Origin: Chloroflexota bacterium | GTDB taxonomy: Bacteria; Chloroflexota; Chloroflexia; Thermomicrobiales; JADLAZ01 | NCBI GenBank assembly: GCA_020849725.1 | Contig: JADLAZ010000272.1 | Location: 1 to 64,000, forward strand | Length of the DNA: 64,000 bases | Direction: 5' to 3' | In this document: positions 15,814-23,664 of the stretch, piece by piece | Numbering within the stretch: the stretch's first letter is position 1 | How the letters are laid out: every line of letters begins with the position of its first letter | Made by a program: the position numbers and the translations under genes | The notes under the pieces: generated by a model | The model's input: only the letters and a program-made list of their open reading frames with translations | What the model was told of the DNA's origin: nothing | Databases searched by the model: none

Positions 15814-17127
15814 ATGGCCACGCATCACCGGGAGTCGACGTCGTCGCCTGACCGAGCCTCCCAGCCGGCAGAGTCAGCACGCAGCAGTGACGCCACTGGC
15901 GATGTGACGGCGACAGGTTTGCTGGCGTTGGCTGGACCTTGCTCCTGTGGCGCGCCACCGCCGATCGCGCGGCGCGGACTCTTGGGCGGCCAGCGCTTGC
16001 TCGGCAATCAGTCGATGCAGCGGTGGCTTAGCGAGCATCGCCTCGTGTCCGCCGATCGATCGGCCGCGCCGACGCTCCGGCGATTGGCGGCAAGTGCGAT
16101 GCCGGCGCTGCAGCGAGCGCCGCTCCAGCGCAAGCCGGAGAACGAGGCCGCGCTGGCGGCGATCCAGGGGCAGGCCATGTTCGCACTGCTGCCATCGCTG
16201 GCCGCGCTGCCGGCCGACGTGCGCACTGACGAGGCGGCCGGTGGCTTCGTTGGTGGGCCACGCCTGGTGACGGCGATGCGCGTCGTCGCCGCCAAGGGCG
16301 CCCCCTGGGCGACATTCGTCGCATCGAACAACGGCGAGCTAGCCAGTCTGCCGAACGATCAGATCACCGACATCATCACTTACCTTGGCGCGCCCAAAGA
16401 TGCGCGCTACTACAAGGCAGACCAGTTCGGCGGCTGGTTCGACGGCGGAGTCGACCCGGCCGCCGGCACCGTCACACTCTACTTCCGGGTGCGCTTCGAA
16501 GTCGAAGGCGCGCGCTTCGGCCCCTCGGCGGCCGGCACCAAGGAGTGGGAAGCAGAGACGAGGGCCGGTCTGGAGAAGTTCAAGGTCGACTTCAAGCGCG
16601 TCGTCGAGGAAACATGGTCTGGCAAGGGGTCGTTGAAACCGGCCTGCGCCGTGGGGTCGGTCAAGTCGCTGAAGGCCACCTGTGTCGTCACCGTCGTCGA
16701 CAGCGGTGAGCATACCGTCTTCAAAATCCTCAACGATGTGCCGGGTGGCCGCGCCCACGCCAAGCCGGGCGAGGGCAGCCTCAAGGTCAGCTCGAACCAG
16801 CCGGTGACCGAGAAGCAGCAGGGTGTGATCGACCCAACCGGCAAGCATCAGGTCGACCTGACGACGACGCGCACCGGCTCGGCCCACGAGTTCGGCCACG
16901 CTATCGGACTGCATCATCCCCGTCCGCAAGCCGGCGACGAAGCGTCGTACGGCAAGACGGCCGAGGAGCGCAGCGATGTGATGGGCGCCGGTCAGAAGCT
17001 CCAGAAGCTCAAGATCGGCGGCCACACCCATGACGACTTCGCACCCTGGGAGCGCATCGCCAAGCGCTGGGGGCAGGATGTCTTCCCCGGCGCCCTGGCG
17101 AAATGCAACGAATGGTCGCCCGGCTAA
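15814..17127 (+). CDS. Metzincin-like metalloprotease with an eCIS-type N-terminal leader
   Basis: 437-residue predicted zinc peptidase. Residues 1-110 are disordered and contain LLGNQSMQRWL (62-72), followed by LQR repeats. This resembles the GN-x-x-x-QRLL leader seen on cargo and toxins of extracellular contractile injection systems. The C-terminal part carries HEFGHAIGLHH (His358, Glu359, His362, His368), a HExxHxxGxxH zinc site, and a Met-turn-like SDVMGAG at Met390. There is no Sec signal peptide or membrane segment. The gene stands alone with its own strong promoter; no injection-system genes are in the window. The family between the two ends is not recognised. Confidence 0.75.
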   Translation: MATHHRESTSSPDRASQPAESARSSDATGDVTATGLLALAGPCSCGAPPPIARRGLLGGQRLLGNQSMQRWLSEHRLVSADRSAAPTLRRLAASAMPALQRAPLQRKPENEAALAAIQGQAMFALLPSLAALPADVRTDEAAGGFVGGPRLVTAMRVVAAKGAPWATFVASNNGELASLPNDQITDIITYLGAPKDARYYKADQFGGWFDGGVDPAAGTVTLYFRVRFEVEGARFGPSAAGTKEWEAETRAGLEKFKVDFKRVVEETWSGKGSLKPACAVGSVKSLKATCVVTVVDSGEHTVFKILNDVPGGRAHAKPGEGSLKVSSNQPVTEKQQGVIDPTGKHQVDLTTTRTGSAHEFGHAIGLHHPRPQAGDEASYGKTAEERSDVMGAGQKLQKLKIGGHTHDDFAPWERIAKRWGQDVFPGALAKCNEWSPG

Positions 17128-17134
17128 CGAGTCG

Positions 17135-17605
17135 CTAGCTCACCGCTTTCTTGACGAGCGCGGTGATCCGCGCCTCGTCGGCGGCGGTCAATTCCGTCAG
17201 CGCGAACGAGGTCGGCCACATGGCGCCATCGTCGAGGTTCGCCACATCGTTGAAGCCAATCGTCGCATACCGCGTCTTGAATTTGTCCGCGCTCGTGAAG
17301 AAGCAGAGAACCTTGCCGTCCCTGGCATAGGCGGGCATCCCATACCAGGTCTTCGGCACGAGGGATGGCGCGGCAGCTTTGATGATCGCATGGAGGCGCT
17401 CGGCGATGGCGCGGTCCGGTTCCGGCATCTCGGCGATCTTCGCGAGAACGTCGCTTTCGCCGTCCAGCTTGGTCGCACGCGGGCCGCGGCGCGAGGCCGC
17501 CTTCAGCTCCTGGGCGCGCTCCTTCATTGCGGCTCGTTCCTCGGCCGAGAACCCCTCGGCTGACTCATGACTCGCGGTAGTGCTCTTGGCGGACTTCTGT
17601 GCCAT
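17135..17605 (-). CDS. DUF1801 domain protein (YdhG-like)
   Basis: 156-residue protein. An acidic/basic N-terminal tail of about 60 residues precedes a DUF1801 domain with the hallmark [20 protein letters not shown] and [20 protein letters not shown]. Relatives include YdhG, proposed as an iron chaperone, and many small orphan proteins; function is unproven. GAGGAG lies ten bases before the ATG. It is convergent with the metzincin gene, with seven bases between stops. Confidence 0.85.
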   Translation of the reverse strand: MAQKSAKSTTASHESAEGFSAEERAAMKERAQELKAASRRGPRATKLDGESDVLAKIAEMPEPDRAIAERLHAIIKAAAPSLVPKTWYGMPAYARDGKVLCFFTSADKFKTRYATIGFNDVANLDDGAMWPTSFALTELTAADEARITALVKKAVS

Positions 17606-17730
17606 GGCTTACTGGCTCCTCTACGAGATGTGAAGGTGCCGACCCGGAGGCAAGCGAACCGCAGCCCTCGACAACCCAAATATCCCGTGTCTGCCCCCGA
17701 TCATGCCGCTCGCACCAGTTGTCCAGTGCT

Positions 17731-18921
17731 TTAGCGCTGCGCTGCCAGCGCGTGGGAGGGCGCGGCACAGAAGAGTTCATAGTCGATGAACTCTTTGATT
17801 GTCGGATTATCGCCGCAGATCGGACACTCGGGGTCGCGCCGGACACGGAAGGTGCGGAACTCGCTGGTCAGGGCATCGAAGTGCAGCAACCGGCCGATGA
17901 GCGGCTCGCCGATGCCGAGCAGTACCTTGATCGCCTCGGTCGCCTGAATCAGTCCGACGACGCCGGGCAAGACGCCCAGCGTGCCGGCCTCGTCGCAGTT
18001 GGGCGCGAACTCGGCCGGCGGTGGCTCCGGGTAGAGGCAGCGGTAGCAGGGGCCGACCTTCGGCATGAACACTGTCGCCTGACCGTCGAAGCGGAAGATG
18101 GCGGCGTGGATGTTCGGCTTGCCGGTGACGACACAGGCATCGTTGACGAGGTAGCGGGTGGGGAAATTGTCAGAGCCGTCTACGATCACATCGTAGTCTC
18201 CGAACACCTCCAGGATGTTCTCCGAGGTGAGCCGCTCCTGGTAACCAACGACCTTCACGTCGGGATTGAGCGCCGCGATCGCCTGGCGTGCGGACTCGAC
18301 CTTGGACATGCCGACGCGGGCGTCGGTGTGCAGGATCTGGCGCTGCAAGTTGCTGCGGTCGACGACATCGGAGTCGACGATGCCGAGCGTGCCGACGCCC
18401 GCTGCCGCTAGATAGAAGGCGGCCGGCGAGCCGAGTCCACCGGCGCCGATCAGCAGCACCTTGCTGTCGAGCAGCCGAGCCTGACCCGTCTCGCCCACCT
18501 CCGGGATGAGCAGATGGCGACTGTAGCGCTGGCGCTGTTCCGGGGTAAAGACGCGGGGCAGGTCGAAGCGGTAGCCAGCATCCTTCCACTTGCCGAAGCC
18601 ACCGGCCATGCTGCTGACATCGCCGTAGCCCATCTGCTGCAGCGTGTCGGCGGCAAAGACCGACCGCACACCGCCAGCGCAGTAGAGTACGATGGGCGCG
18701 TCCCGATCCGGCGCCTTGTCCTCGATGCGCTGCTCGAGGAAGCCACGCGGGATGTGAATCGCGCCCGGAATATACCCCTGCTCGTACTCGTCCACCTCGC
18801 GCACGTCGATCAGGACGGGCGAACGGTCACCGCGGGCTGTCATCGTGCGCACGTCGTCGACCGTCACCTCACGGACGCGGGTGCGGGTCGAACGCAGCAG
18901 ATCGCGAAAGCTGTGAGCCAT
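17731..18921 (-). CDS. moeB: Rhodanese-MoeB/ThiF fusion (sulfur-carrier adenylyltransferase)
   Basis: 396-residue fusion. The N-terminal rhodanese domain (about 15-120) has its persulfide Cys81 in LYCAGGVRS. The E1-like adenylyltransferase domain (125-385) has GAGGLGSP at 159-166, the DRSNLQRQ motif, and zinc ligands Cys292/Cys295 and Cys366/Cys369. It activates the C-terminus of a ThiS/MoaD-like carrier and supplies sulfur for molybdopterin, thiamin or cysteine/tRNA thiolation. MoeZ and MOCS3 have the rhodanese at the C-terminus, so the order here is reversed. No carrier protein gene is adjacent. GAGGA precedes the ATG. Confidence 0.88.
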   Translation of the reverse strand: MAHSFRDLLRSTRTRVREVTVDDVRTMTARGDRSPVLIDVREVDEYEQGYIPGAIHIPRGFLEQRIEDKAPDRDAPIVLYCAGGVRSVFAADTLQQMGYGDVSSMAGGFGKWKDAGYRFDLPRVFTPEQRQRYSRHLLIPEVGETGQARLLDSKVLLIGAGGLGSPAAFYLAAAGVGTLGIVDSDVVDRSNLQRQILHTDARVGMSKVESARQAIAALNPDVKVVGYQERLTSENILEVFGDYDVIVDGSDNFPTRYLVNDACVVTGKPNIHAAIFRFDGQATVFMPKVGPCYRCLYPEPPPAEFAPNCDEAGTLGVLPGVVGLIQATEAIKVLLGIGEPLIGRLLHFDALTSEFRTFRVRRDPECPICGDNPTIKEFIDYELFCAAPSHALAAQR

Positions 18922-18983
18922 CGATGTGTCCTCATGTGATGGCCGGGCGCCAGCGGGAGATCGCCGGCAGCGCGCCGCGACAA

Positions 18984-19979
18984 TCAGCCGGCGACCGTGG
19001 CCGGTTCCAGATAGAAGCCATGGGCGAACAGGTCCGCCACCTGCGCCAACTCGTCGTCGGTCAGTTCGGGTGTGTCCGGTGCGGCGGCGAACTCCGCCAG
19101 TTGATCCTCATCATAGATGTTCGGCAAGACGGTGACCATCGACGGATCGGCCAGGATCCACTGGAGCGCCGCCTGCCCGAGTGTCCTCTCCCCACTCTCG
19201 GTCAGGAAGCCCAGCCGATCGATCTTCTGGAGTCCCGTCACCAACCATTGGCGCGGGCGATGCGAGCGGTGATCGGTCGGCGCGAAGGTGGTGTCGAGCG
19301 TGTACTTGCCTTCCAGCATGCCTGAGGCGTGCGGCACGCGCACCATGAAGGTCGCTCCCGTCGTCCGCGCCGCCGCCATGAAGTCGCGCCCCGGATCCTG
19401 CTCCAGCAGATTGTAGATGTGATGGACGATCGGGACGCCCCGCTCCTGGATCGCGTGGAGGCCCTCGTCGCGCCAACCGATGGCCGGCCCCAGCGCCGCG
19501 GCGTAGGCCCGGATCTTGCCCTCGACCTTGAGTTGCTCCAATTCGGCGAACAGGTCATCCCGCCGCAACCCGTCGAAGCGCACGTTGTGAAGCTGGTAGA
19601 TGTCGATGCGATCGGTGCGCAGGCGGCGCAGGCTCTGCTCGCAGGCGAAGCGCGCATGCGCCGGCGTCCAATCCTGGGGGATCTCCTGCTGGCCGCGACG
19701 CGTGCCCGCGTGGCGGTACCAGTCGTATCCGAACTTGGTCGCGATGGTGATATCGTCGCGGTGATCCGCCAGCGCGTCGGCCAGCAGCGTCTCGCCAGCG
19801 CCGTTGCCATAGGTGTCAGCCGTGTCGTAGAACGTGATGCCCAACTCGTAGGCGCGGCGCAGGAGCCGGATCGCCTCGTCGGGGCTCTTTTCGCCCCACC
19901 AGGTCGTGCTGACCGTCCAGAGGCCGAAGCCGACCTCGGAGGCGCTGATACCGGTCGTACCGAAGGTGCGGTAGCGCAT
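18984..19979 (-). CDS. Aldo/keto reductase
   Basis: 331-residue NADPH-dependent aldo/keto reductase. The catalytic tetrad is visible: Asp52, Tyr57 (FYDTADTYGNG), Lys82 (ATKFGYD) and the His of YQLHNVRF. MRYRTFGTTGISASEVGFGL is the standard N-terminus of the AKR11/12-like YhdN/YajO branch. It probably reduces or oxidises sugars such as L-fucose or D-arabinose. The neighbouring amidohydrolase (lactonase type) fits a sugar-lactone pathway, but the two are not in one operon. Confidence 0.88.
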   Translation of the reverse strand: MRYRTFGTTGISASEVGFGLWTVSTTWWGEKSPDEAIRLLRRAYELGITFYDTADTYGNGAGETLLADALADHRDDITIATKFGYDWYRHAGTRRGQQEIPQDWTPAHARFACEQSLRRLRTDRIDIYQLHNVRFDGLRRDDLFAELEQLKVEGKIRAYAAALGPAIGWRDEGLHAIQERGVPIVHHIYNLLEQDPGRDFMAAARTTGATFMVRVPHASGMLEGKYTLDTTFAPTDHRSHRPRQWLVTGLQKIDRLGFLTESGERTLGQAALQWILADPSMVTVLPNIYDEDQLAEFAAAPDTPELTDDELAQVADLFAHGFYLEPATVAG

Positions 19980-20055
19980 ATGATCTGACTCCGCCGTGCT
20001 GGTCGCCCCGGTCGCCGGCCGTCCTCTGACGCCGCCGAAGCACTGTTCGTCGGGC

Positions 20056-20064
20056 AGTATAGCA
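20056..20064 (-). promoter_or_regulatory. Extended -10 promoter of the aldo/keto reductase
   Basis: The reverse strand reads TGC-TATACT, identical to the darA element. Start near 20049, leader about 70 nt. Confidence 0.5.
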
Positions 20065-20096
20065 GACGCCGGCGCCTCTCTCGACCCGGCGGCCTA

Positions 20097-20125
20097 TTGT
20101 ACAGCACTTTATCAAAAAATAAACA
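20097..20125 (+). promoter_or_regulatory. AT-rich promoter region of ridA
   Basis: TTGTAC (20097-20102), 17 nt and TAAACA (20120-20125) lie in a ~35-base AT-rich island (20095-20128) that stands out sharply from the GC-rich surroundings. Confidence 0.45.
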
Positions 20126-20234
20126 TATCGTGGTGCGTGTCAGTGGCGTGACGGGCCGCCGCGCTGGTCGTAGACTGTGCCGCAGCCGGCGCGCGGACGC
20201 CGGTGAGGCGCGCCACAGCAAGGAGGACGCGGCC

Positions 20235-20624
20235 ATGGCGAGTCCCACCCAGCAACCGATTGCTACTGACAAAGCTAATCCACCCTACGGGCCATACAGC
20301 CAGGGCATCCGCTGGGGCAGCCTGATCTTCACCGCCTCCGTCAGCGGGCGCCGACCCGGGCAGGTGGAGCCGCCGGCCAACGATGTGCGTGGCCACGCCA
20401 CAGGGGCCATCGAGAACATCCGCGACATCCTGGAGGCGGGCGGATCCTCGCTCGACTGCGTGTTGAAGGTGACGGCCTACCTGCGCGACATGGACGACTA
20501 CGCGGCGATGAACGAAGTCTACTCCAGCTTCTTCACGGGCACGTTACCGGCCCGGACCCTGGTCACCACGCCCGGGTCGCGCGGCCCGATCTCGTTCGAC
20601 GCCATTGCTTACGTCCCAGAGTAA
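20235..20624 (+). CDS. ridA: RidA family protein (reactive enamine/imine deaminase)
   Basis: 129-residue YjgF/RidA trimer-type protein that hydrolyses reactive 2-aminoacrylate or related imines. Conserved parts: PPYGPYSQGIRWGSLIF, the Arg107 of PARTLVTT that binds the carboxylate, and the closing FDAIAYVPE. The upstream frame is open, but the ATG at 20235 with AAGGAGGA in front is clearly the start. It ends just before a bidirectional hairpin and is convergent with the amidohydrolase. Confidence 0.9.
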   Translation: MASPTQQPIATDKANPPYGPYSQGIRWGSLIFTASVSGRRPGQVEPPANDVRGHATGAIENIRDILEAGGSSLDCVLKVTAYLRDMDDYAAMNEVYSSFFTGTLPARTLVTTPGSRGPISFDAIAYVPE

Positions 20625-20627
20625 TGC

Positions 20628-20673
20628 GTGATGTGTGATGCGTGGAGTTCATGCCTCACGCATCACACATCAC
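20628..20673. terminator. Bidirectional hairpin between ridA and the amidohydrolase
   Basis: A perfect 17-base inverted repeat (20628-20644 with 20657-20673) around a 12-base loop. The arms are built from a GTGATGYGTG-like repeat. The right arm contains the amidohydrolase stop codon. It should fold for both convergent transcripts. Confidence 0.65.
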
Positions 20674-21533
20674 TTCGTCGGCAGGCGGTAGAAGCGGCGG
20701 GCGTTGCCGGCCCAGAGCTTTTGCCGGGCCGTCGGCGACAACCCGGTGGTGAGCGCGTCGAGCGTGTCGACCCAGCGCCGGTAGGGCGACGCCTGGAAGG
20801 CGACCGGCCAGTCGCCGCCGAAGGCGACCCGGTCCTCGCCAAACACCTCCAGCACGTGCTCCAGAAACGGACGCAGGTCCTCCTGTGTCCAGCGCCGGTG
20901 ATCGGCCTCGGTCACCATGCCGCTGACCTTGCAAATGACGTTGGGCAGCGCCGCCAGTTGCCGGATGTGCGCCCGCCAGGGGTCGAGTTGATGCTCCTTG
21001 ATATTCGGCTTGCCGATGTGGTCGAGGATGCACGGCACGTCCGGGCATTGCTCGATCAGGCGGATCGTGTTTGGGACGTGGCGGTGATCGATGCAGATAT
21101 CGAACGACAGACCATACTCTGCCAGCAACTGCACGCCGCGCACGAAACCCGGCCGCAGGCAGAACTCCAGGTCTGGCTCGAACTGGATGATGCGGCGGAT
21201 GCCTTTGAGATGGGGTGTCGATGCCTGGAGCGCATCCAGAAACGCCCGCGCCAGGTCACCATACTCCAGCGGCGCCCAGGCGACGATGCCCTGGATGCGC
21301 GCATCCTCGCGGGCACGCTCCTCGACCCAGGCCGCCTCCATGAGCGCGTAAACTGGCTCGACCTCCACCTGCAAGTAGACCATCGCCTCGATCGGGAGGC
21401 CCTCGGTATGGGCGCGGTACTCGGCCAGGCCATACGGCTTGTTGAGCAGTGGAATCGGGTCAAGCCAACTCATCCGGAACCGTGTCGGGTCCCACAGGTG
21501 CAGGTGCGCGTCGACGATCGGGGTGTCGGGCAT
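20670..21533 (-). CDS. Amidohydrolase-2 family protein (lactonase-like)
   Basis: 287-residue metal-dependent TIM-barrel hydrolase. VDAHLHLWDP gives the HxH metal pair at the N-terminus. ICIDHRHVPNT, CILDHIGKPNI and FGGDWPVAF follow, the last with the catalytic Asp. This set matches the L-fucono/L-rhamnono-lactonase branch. AGGAGG sits six bases before the ATG. The MlrC-like gene lies 38 bases upstream on the same strand, so the two may be cotranscribed. Confidence 0.87.
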   Translation of the reverse strand: MPDTPIVDAHLHLWDPTRFRMSWLDPIPLLNKPYGLAEYRAHTEGLPIEAMVYLQVEVEPVYALMEAAWVEERAREDARIQGIVAWAPLEYGDLARAFLDALQASTPHLKGIRRIIQFEPDLEFCLRPGFVRGVQLLAEYGLSFDICIDHRHVPNTIRLIEQCPDVPCILDHIGKPNIKEHQLDPWRAHIRQLAALPNVICKVSGMVTEADHRRWTQEDLRPFLEHVLEVFGEDRVAFGGDWPVAFQASPYRRWVDTLDALTTGLSPTARQKLWAGNARRFYRLPTK

Positions 21534-21570
21534 GTGAACCTCCTGACCGGTCAGCCTGTCGGCGGCGCGC

Positions 21571-23079
21571 TTACCGGGTCCACGCGAAGTCGTCGAGCGG
21601 ATAGATCGGCCGACGCACGTGCTGATAGGTGAAACGGCGGGCGTTCGGACTGGTGATGCCCGGGCTGTCGACTTCGATGATCATCCGCGGGATGCGCTCC
21701 TGCACCTCGAACGCCTCGCGGAAGAGATGTGCCGACTGCACGACGACGATGTGGCGCTCGCGCGGCTCGATGCCGGCGACGCGAAAGTAGCCGGGATGCG
21801 TCTGCGACGTGGCGTACTGGGTCAGCACGATGTCAGTCTGGCCGCAGCGCACGACGGCGACGCGACCCATGCGCGCCAGCGGCCCGCCGACGACGTGGCG
21901 TGTCTCACCGGTCGTGATCAGCCGCACCGTCCCCCGCAACGTGACCGGCTCACCGTTCAACGGCTCATTCTTGCCGCCGACCGCCACCTCGATCTCTCGG
22001 CCGGGGCCAGCGGCCCAGGCCGTGTCGACGGCAGCCTCGTCGCGCAGGCAGAGCACAGCGTCCGGCCAGCCAGCATCCCTCAGGCCCGCCAGAATAGCCG
22101 TGCCGTCGCCAGGACTGCCGCCGGCGGTGTTGTTGCCCTGGTCGGCCAGGATGACCGGCCCGACCGGCGCGTTGAGCGCCCGCTCGATGGCCGTCGTCAC
22201 CGGCGTCATCACCAGGTCGGTGTCCAATCCGCGCCGGAGCCGCCAGGCAAGGTCGGCCAACTCGGCCGCGTACTCCTCCGCCAGCGCGCGGTCGCCATCG
22301 GTGTTGACCAGCAAGGTCATGCCGGTGGCCGGCGTGTCGGCGTCGCCAAAACCGGCCGCGACCGACACATTGAGGACGGCGGCATGCCGCTCCATCTCGG
22401 CGGCGCGCTGCATCAGCCAGTACATCGGCGGCTTGATCAGCGCCAGCGGCGCGCTTGTCATCGACATCAAGCCGGCCTTGATCATCACCGGCGGCTTCGC
22501 ACCCGTCACCACCGGCGTCACCTCGCGGCGCAGGATCCGGTCGAGCAGCGCCGCACCCTCGGCGCCCCGCTCGTAGAAGTCCACGTGCGGCGCCGTCTTG
22601 TAGCCGATGATCGCGTTTGCGTGCTGCCACCACTCGGGGCTGATGTTGGCGTGCAGGTCGTAGACGACGACGATCGGCGCCGACGGCCCGACCGCTGCCC
22701 GGATGTCGCGCAGGACGACAGCCTCCGGGTCCGGGGCGTTGGCTGCGGCGCCCGCACCGTGGAGGTGCAGCAGCACGGCGTCAGCCCCCGCGGCAGCCAC
22801 AGCCGGGACGAGGTTGTCGCGGATGGCGTCGAATGCCTCGGCGTCGATCAGGCCGGTGATCGGCGGGTGATTGGCGAAGAACGTCGGTGTCATCTGCCAG
22901 CCCCGCTCGCGCCCGACGTCGAGCATGCCGCCGAGCACCGAGCGCGTGCCGCCAAAGGCCGCGACGATCGCATCGCCGTGCAGCCAGGTGCCCTCCGGCC
23001 CCTGGAAGGCAGCCAGCGTCGTCGGCCGCGGGTGAAACGTATTTGTCTCGTGGGTAAAGCCACCGATCGCGACGCGCAC
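21571..23079 (-). CDS. M81 family metallopeptidase (MlrC-like)
   Basis: 502-residue M81 protein, the family of microcystinase C. It starts RVAIGGFTHETNTFHP, with the zinc-region sequences LHLHGAGAA, VVYDLHANIS and later ADQGNNTAGGSPGDGT, all hallmarks. The frame is open to a GTG at 23094, but GGAGGAGAGG lies inside that extension and directly serves the GTG at 23079, so I start there. Substrates in non-cyanotoxin settings are unknown; small peptides or amides are likely. Likely cotranscribed with the downstream amidohydrolase. Confidence 0.88.
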   Translation of the reverse strand: MRVAIGGFTHETNTFHPRPTTLAAFQGPEGTWLHGDAIVAAFGGTRSVLGGMLDVGRERGWQMTPTFFANHPPITGLIDAEAFDAIRDNLVPAVAAAGADAVLLHLHGAGAAANAPDPEAVVLRDIRAAVGPSAPIVVVYDLHANISPEWWQHANAIIGYKTAPHVDFYERGAEGAALLDRILRREVTPVVTGAKPPVMIKAGLMSMTSAPLALIKPPMYWLMQRAAEMERHAAVLNVSVAAGFGDADTPATGMTLLVNTDGDRALAEEYAAELADLAWRLRRGLDTDLVMTPVTTAIERALNAPVGPVILADQGNNTAGGSPGDGTAILAGLRDAGWPDAVLCLRDEAAVDTAWAAGPGREIEVAVGGKNEPLNGEPVTLRGTVRLITTGETRHVVGGPLARMGRVAVVRCGQTDIVLTQYATSQTHPGYFRVAGIEPRERHIVVVQSAHLFREAFEVQERIPRMIIEVDSPGITSPNARRFTYQHVRRPIYPLDDFAWTR

Positions 23080-23168
23080 TCGCCTCTCCTCCACGCTACG
23101 CTTGCGCCGGTGTACCCGGCTGGCCCGTTGTACGCTCCGGCGCAGGGCCGGTCAAGGGGCGGCGCATA

Positions 23169-23177
23169 TGGTATCGT
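23169..23177 (+). promoter_or_regulatory. Possible extended -10 of the FKBP gene
   Basis: TGG-TATCGT on the forward strand, 75 nt before the FKBP start; no clear -35. Confidence 0.35.
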
Positions 23178-23252
23178 CGGCAGCGTCGACGCCGGTGACC
23201 GTTCCGCCGGGCGGCATGGGCTGCCCCGGTCACACCGAGCGAGGAGACGGTC

Positions 23253-23627
23253 ATGACAGATACCCGTGACAGCGCCGGCGCCCCGAAGGAAACTGTGTCA
23301 GCCAGCGGCCTCCGCATCACCGACTACGGTGGCGGCAGCGGTCCTGCGGCGAAGGCCGGCGATCAGGTGAGCGTCCACTACACTGGCACGTTCGAGGATG
23401 GGCGCACCTTTGACAGTTCGGTCGATCGGGGCCAGCCATTCGCGTTTCCGCTTGGGCAGGGCCGGGTCATTCGCGGCTGGGACGAGGGTGTGGCCGGCAT
23501 GCGCGTCGGCGACCGACGCCGGCTGGTCATCCCCAGTGACCTGGCCTACGGCAGCCGGGGCGCTGGCGGCGTGATCCCGCCAAACGCGACACTAGTCTTC
23601 GAGGTGGAGCTGCTGGCGATCGCCTGA
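23253..23627 (+). CDS. FKBP-type peptidyl-prolyl isomerase
   Basis: 124-residue single-domain FKBP. A short tail precedes the classic sequence: VSVHYTGTFEDGRTFDSSVD, then PFAFPLGQGRVIRGWDEGV and a closing IPPNATLVFEVELL. All aromatic pocket positions look intact. There is no signal peptide, so it acts in the cytoplasm as a folding helper. GAGGAG precedes the ATG. The MFS gene follows after 37 bases and may be on the same transcript. Confidence 0.92.
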   Translation: MTDTRDSAGAPKETVSASGLRITDYGGGSGPAAKAGDQVSVHYTGTFEDGRTFDSSVDRGQPFAFPLGQGRVIRGWDEGVAGMRVGDRRRLVIPSDLAYGSRGAGGVIPPNATLVFEVELLAIA

Positions 23628-23664
23628 CCCGGCTGCGGAGCGATCACGCGAGAGGGAGCGCCCG

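Noticed and set aside
15814..17127. A full contractile injection system encoded here
   Set aside because: Only the possible cargo is present; no sheath, tube, baseplate or ATPase genes are in the window.
21619..23256. 545-codon forward-strand ORF opposite the MlrC-like gene
   Set aside because: Antisense shadow typical of GC-rich DNA; the product is Arg/His-rich with no known motif, while the reverse strand encodes a clear M81 protein.
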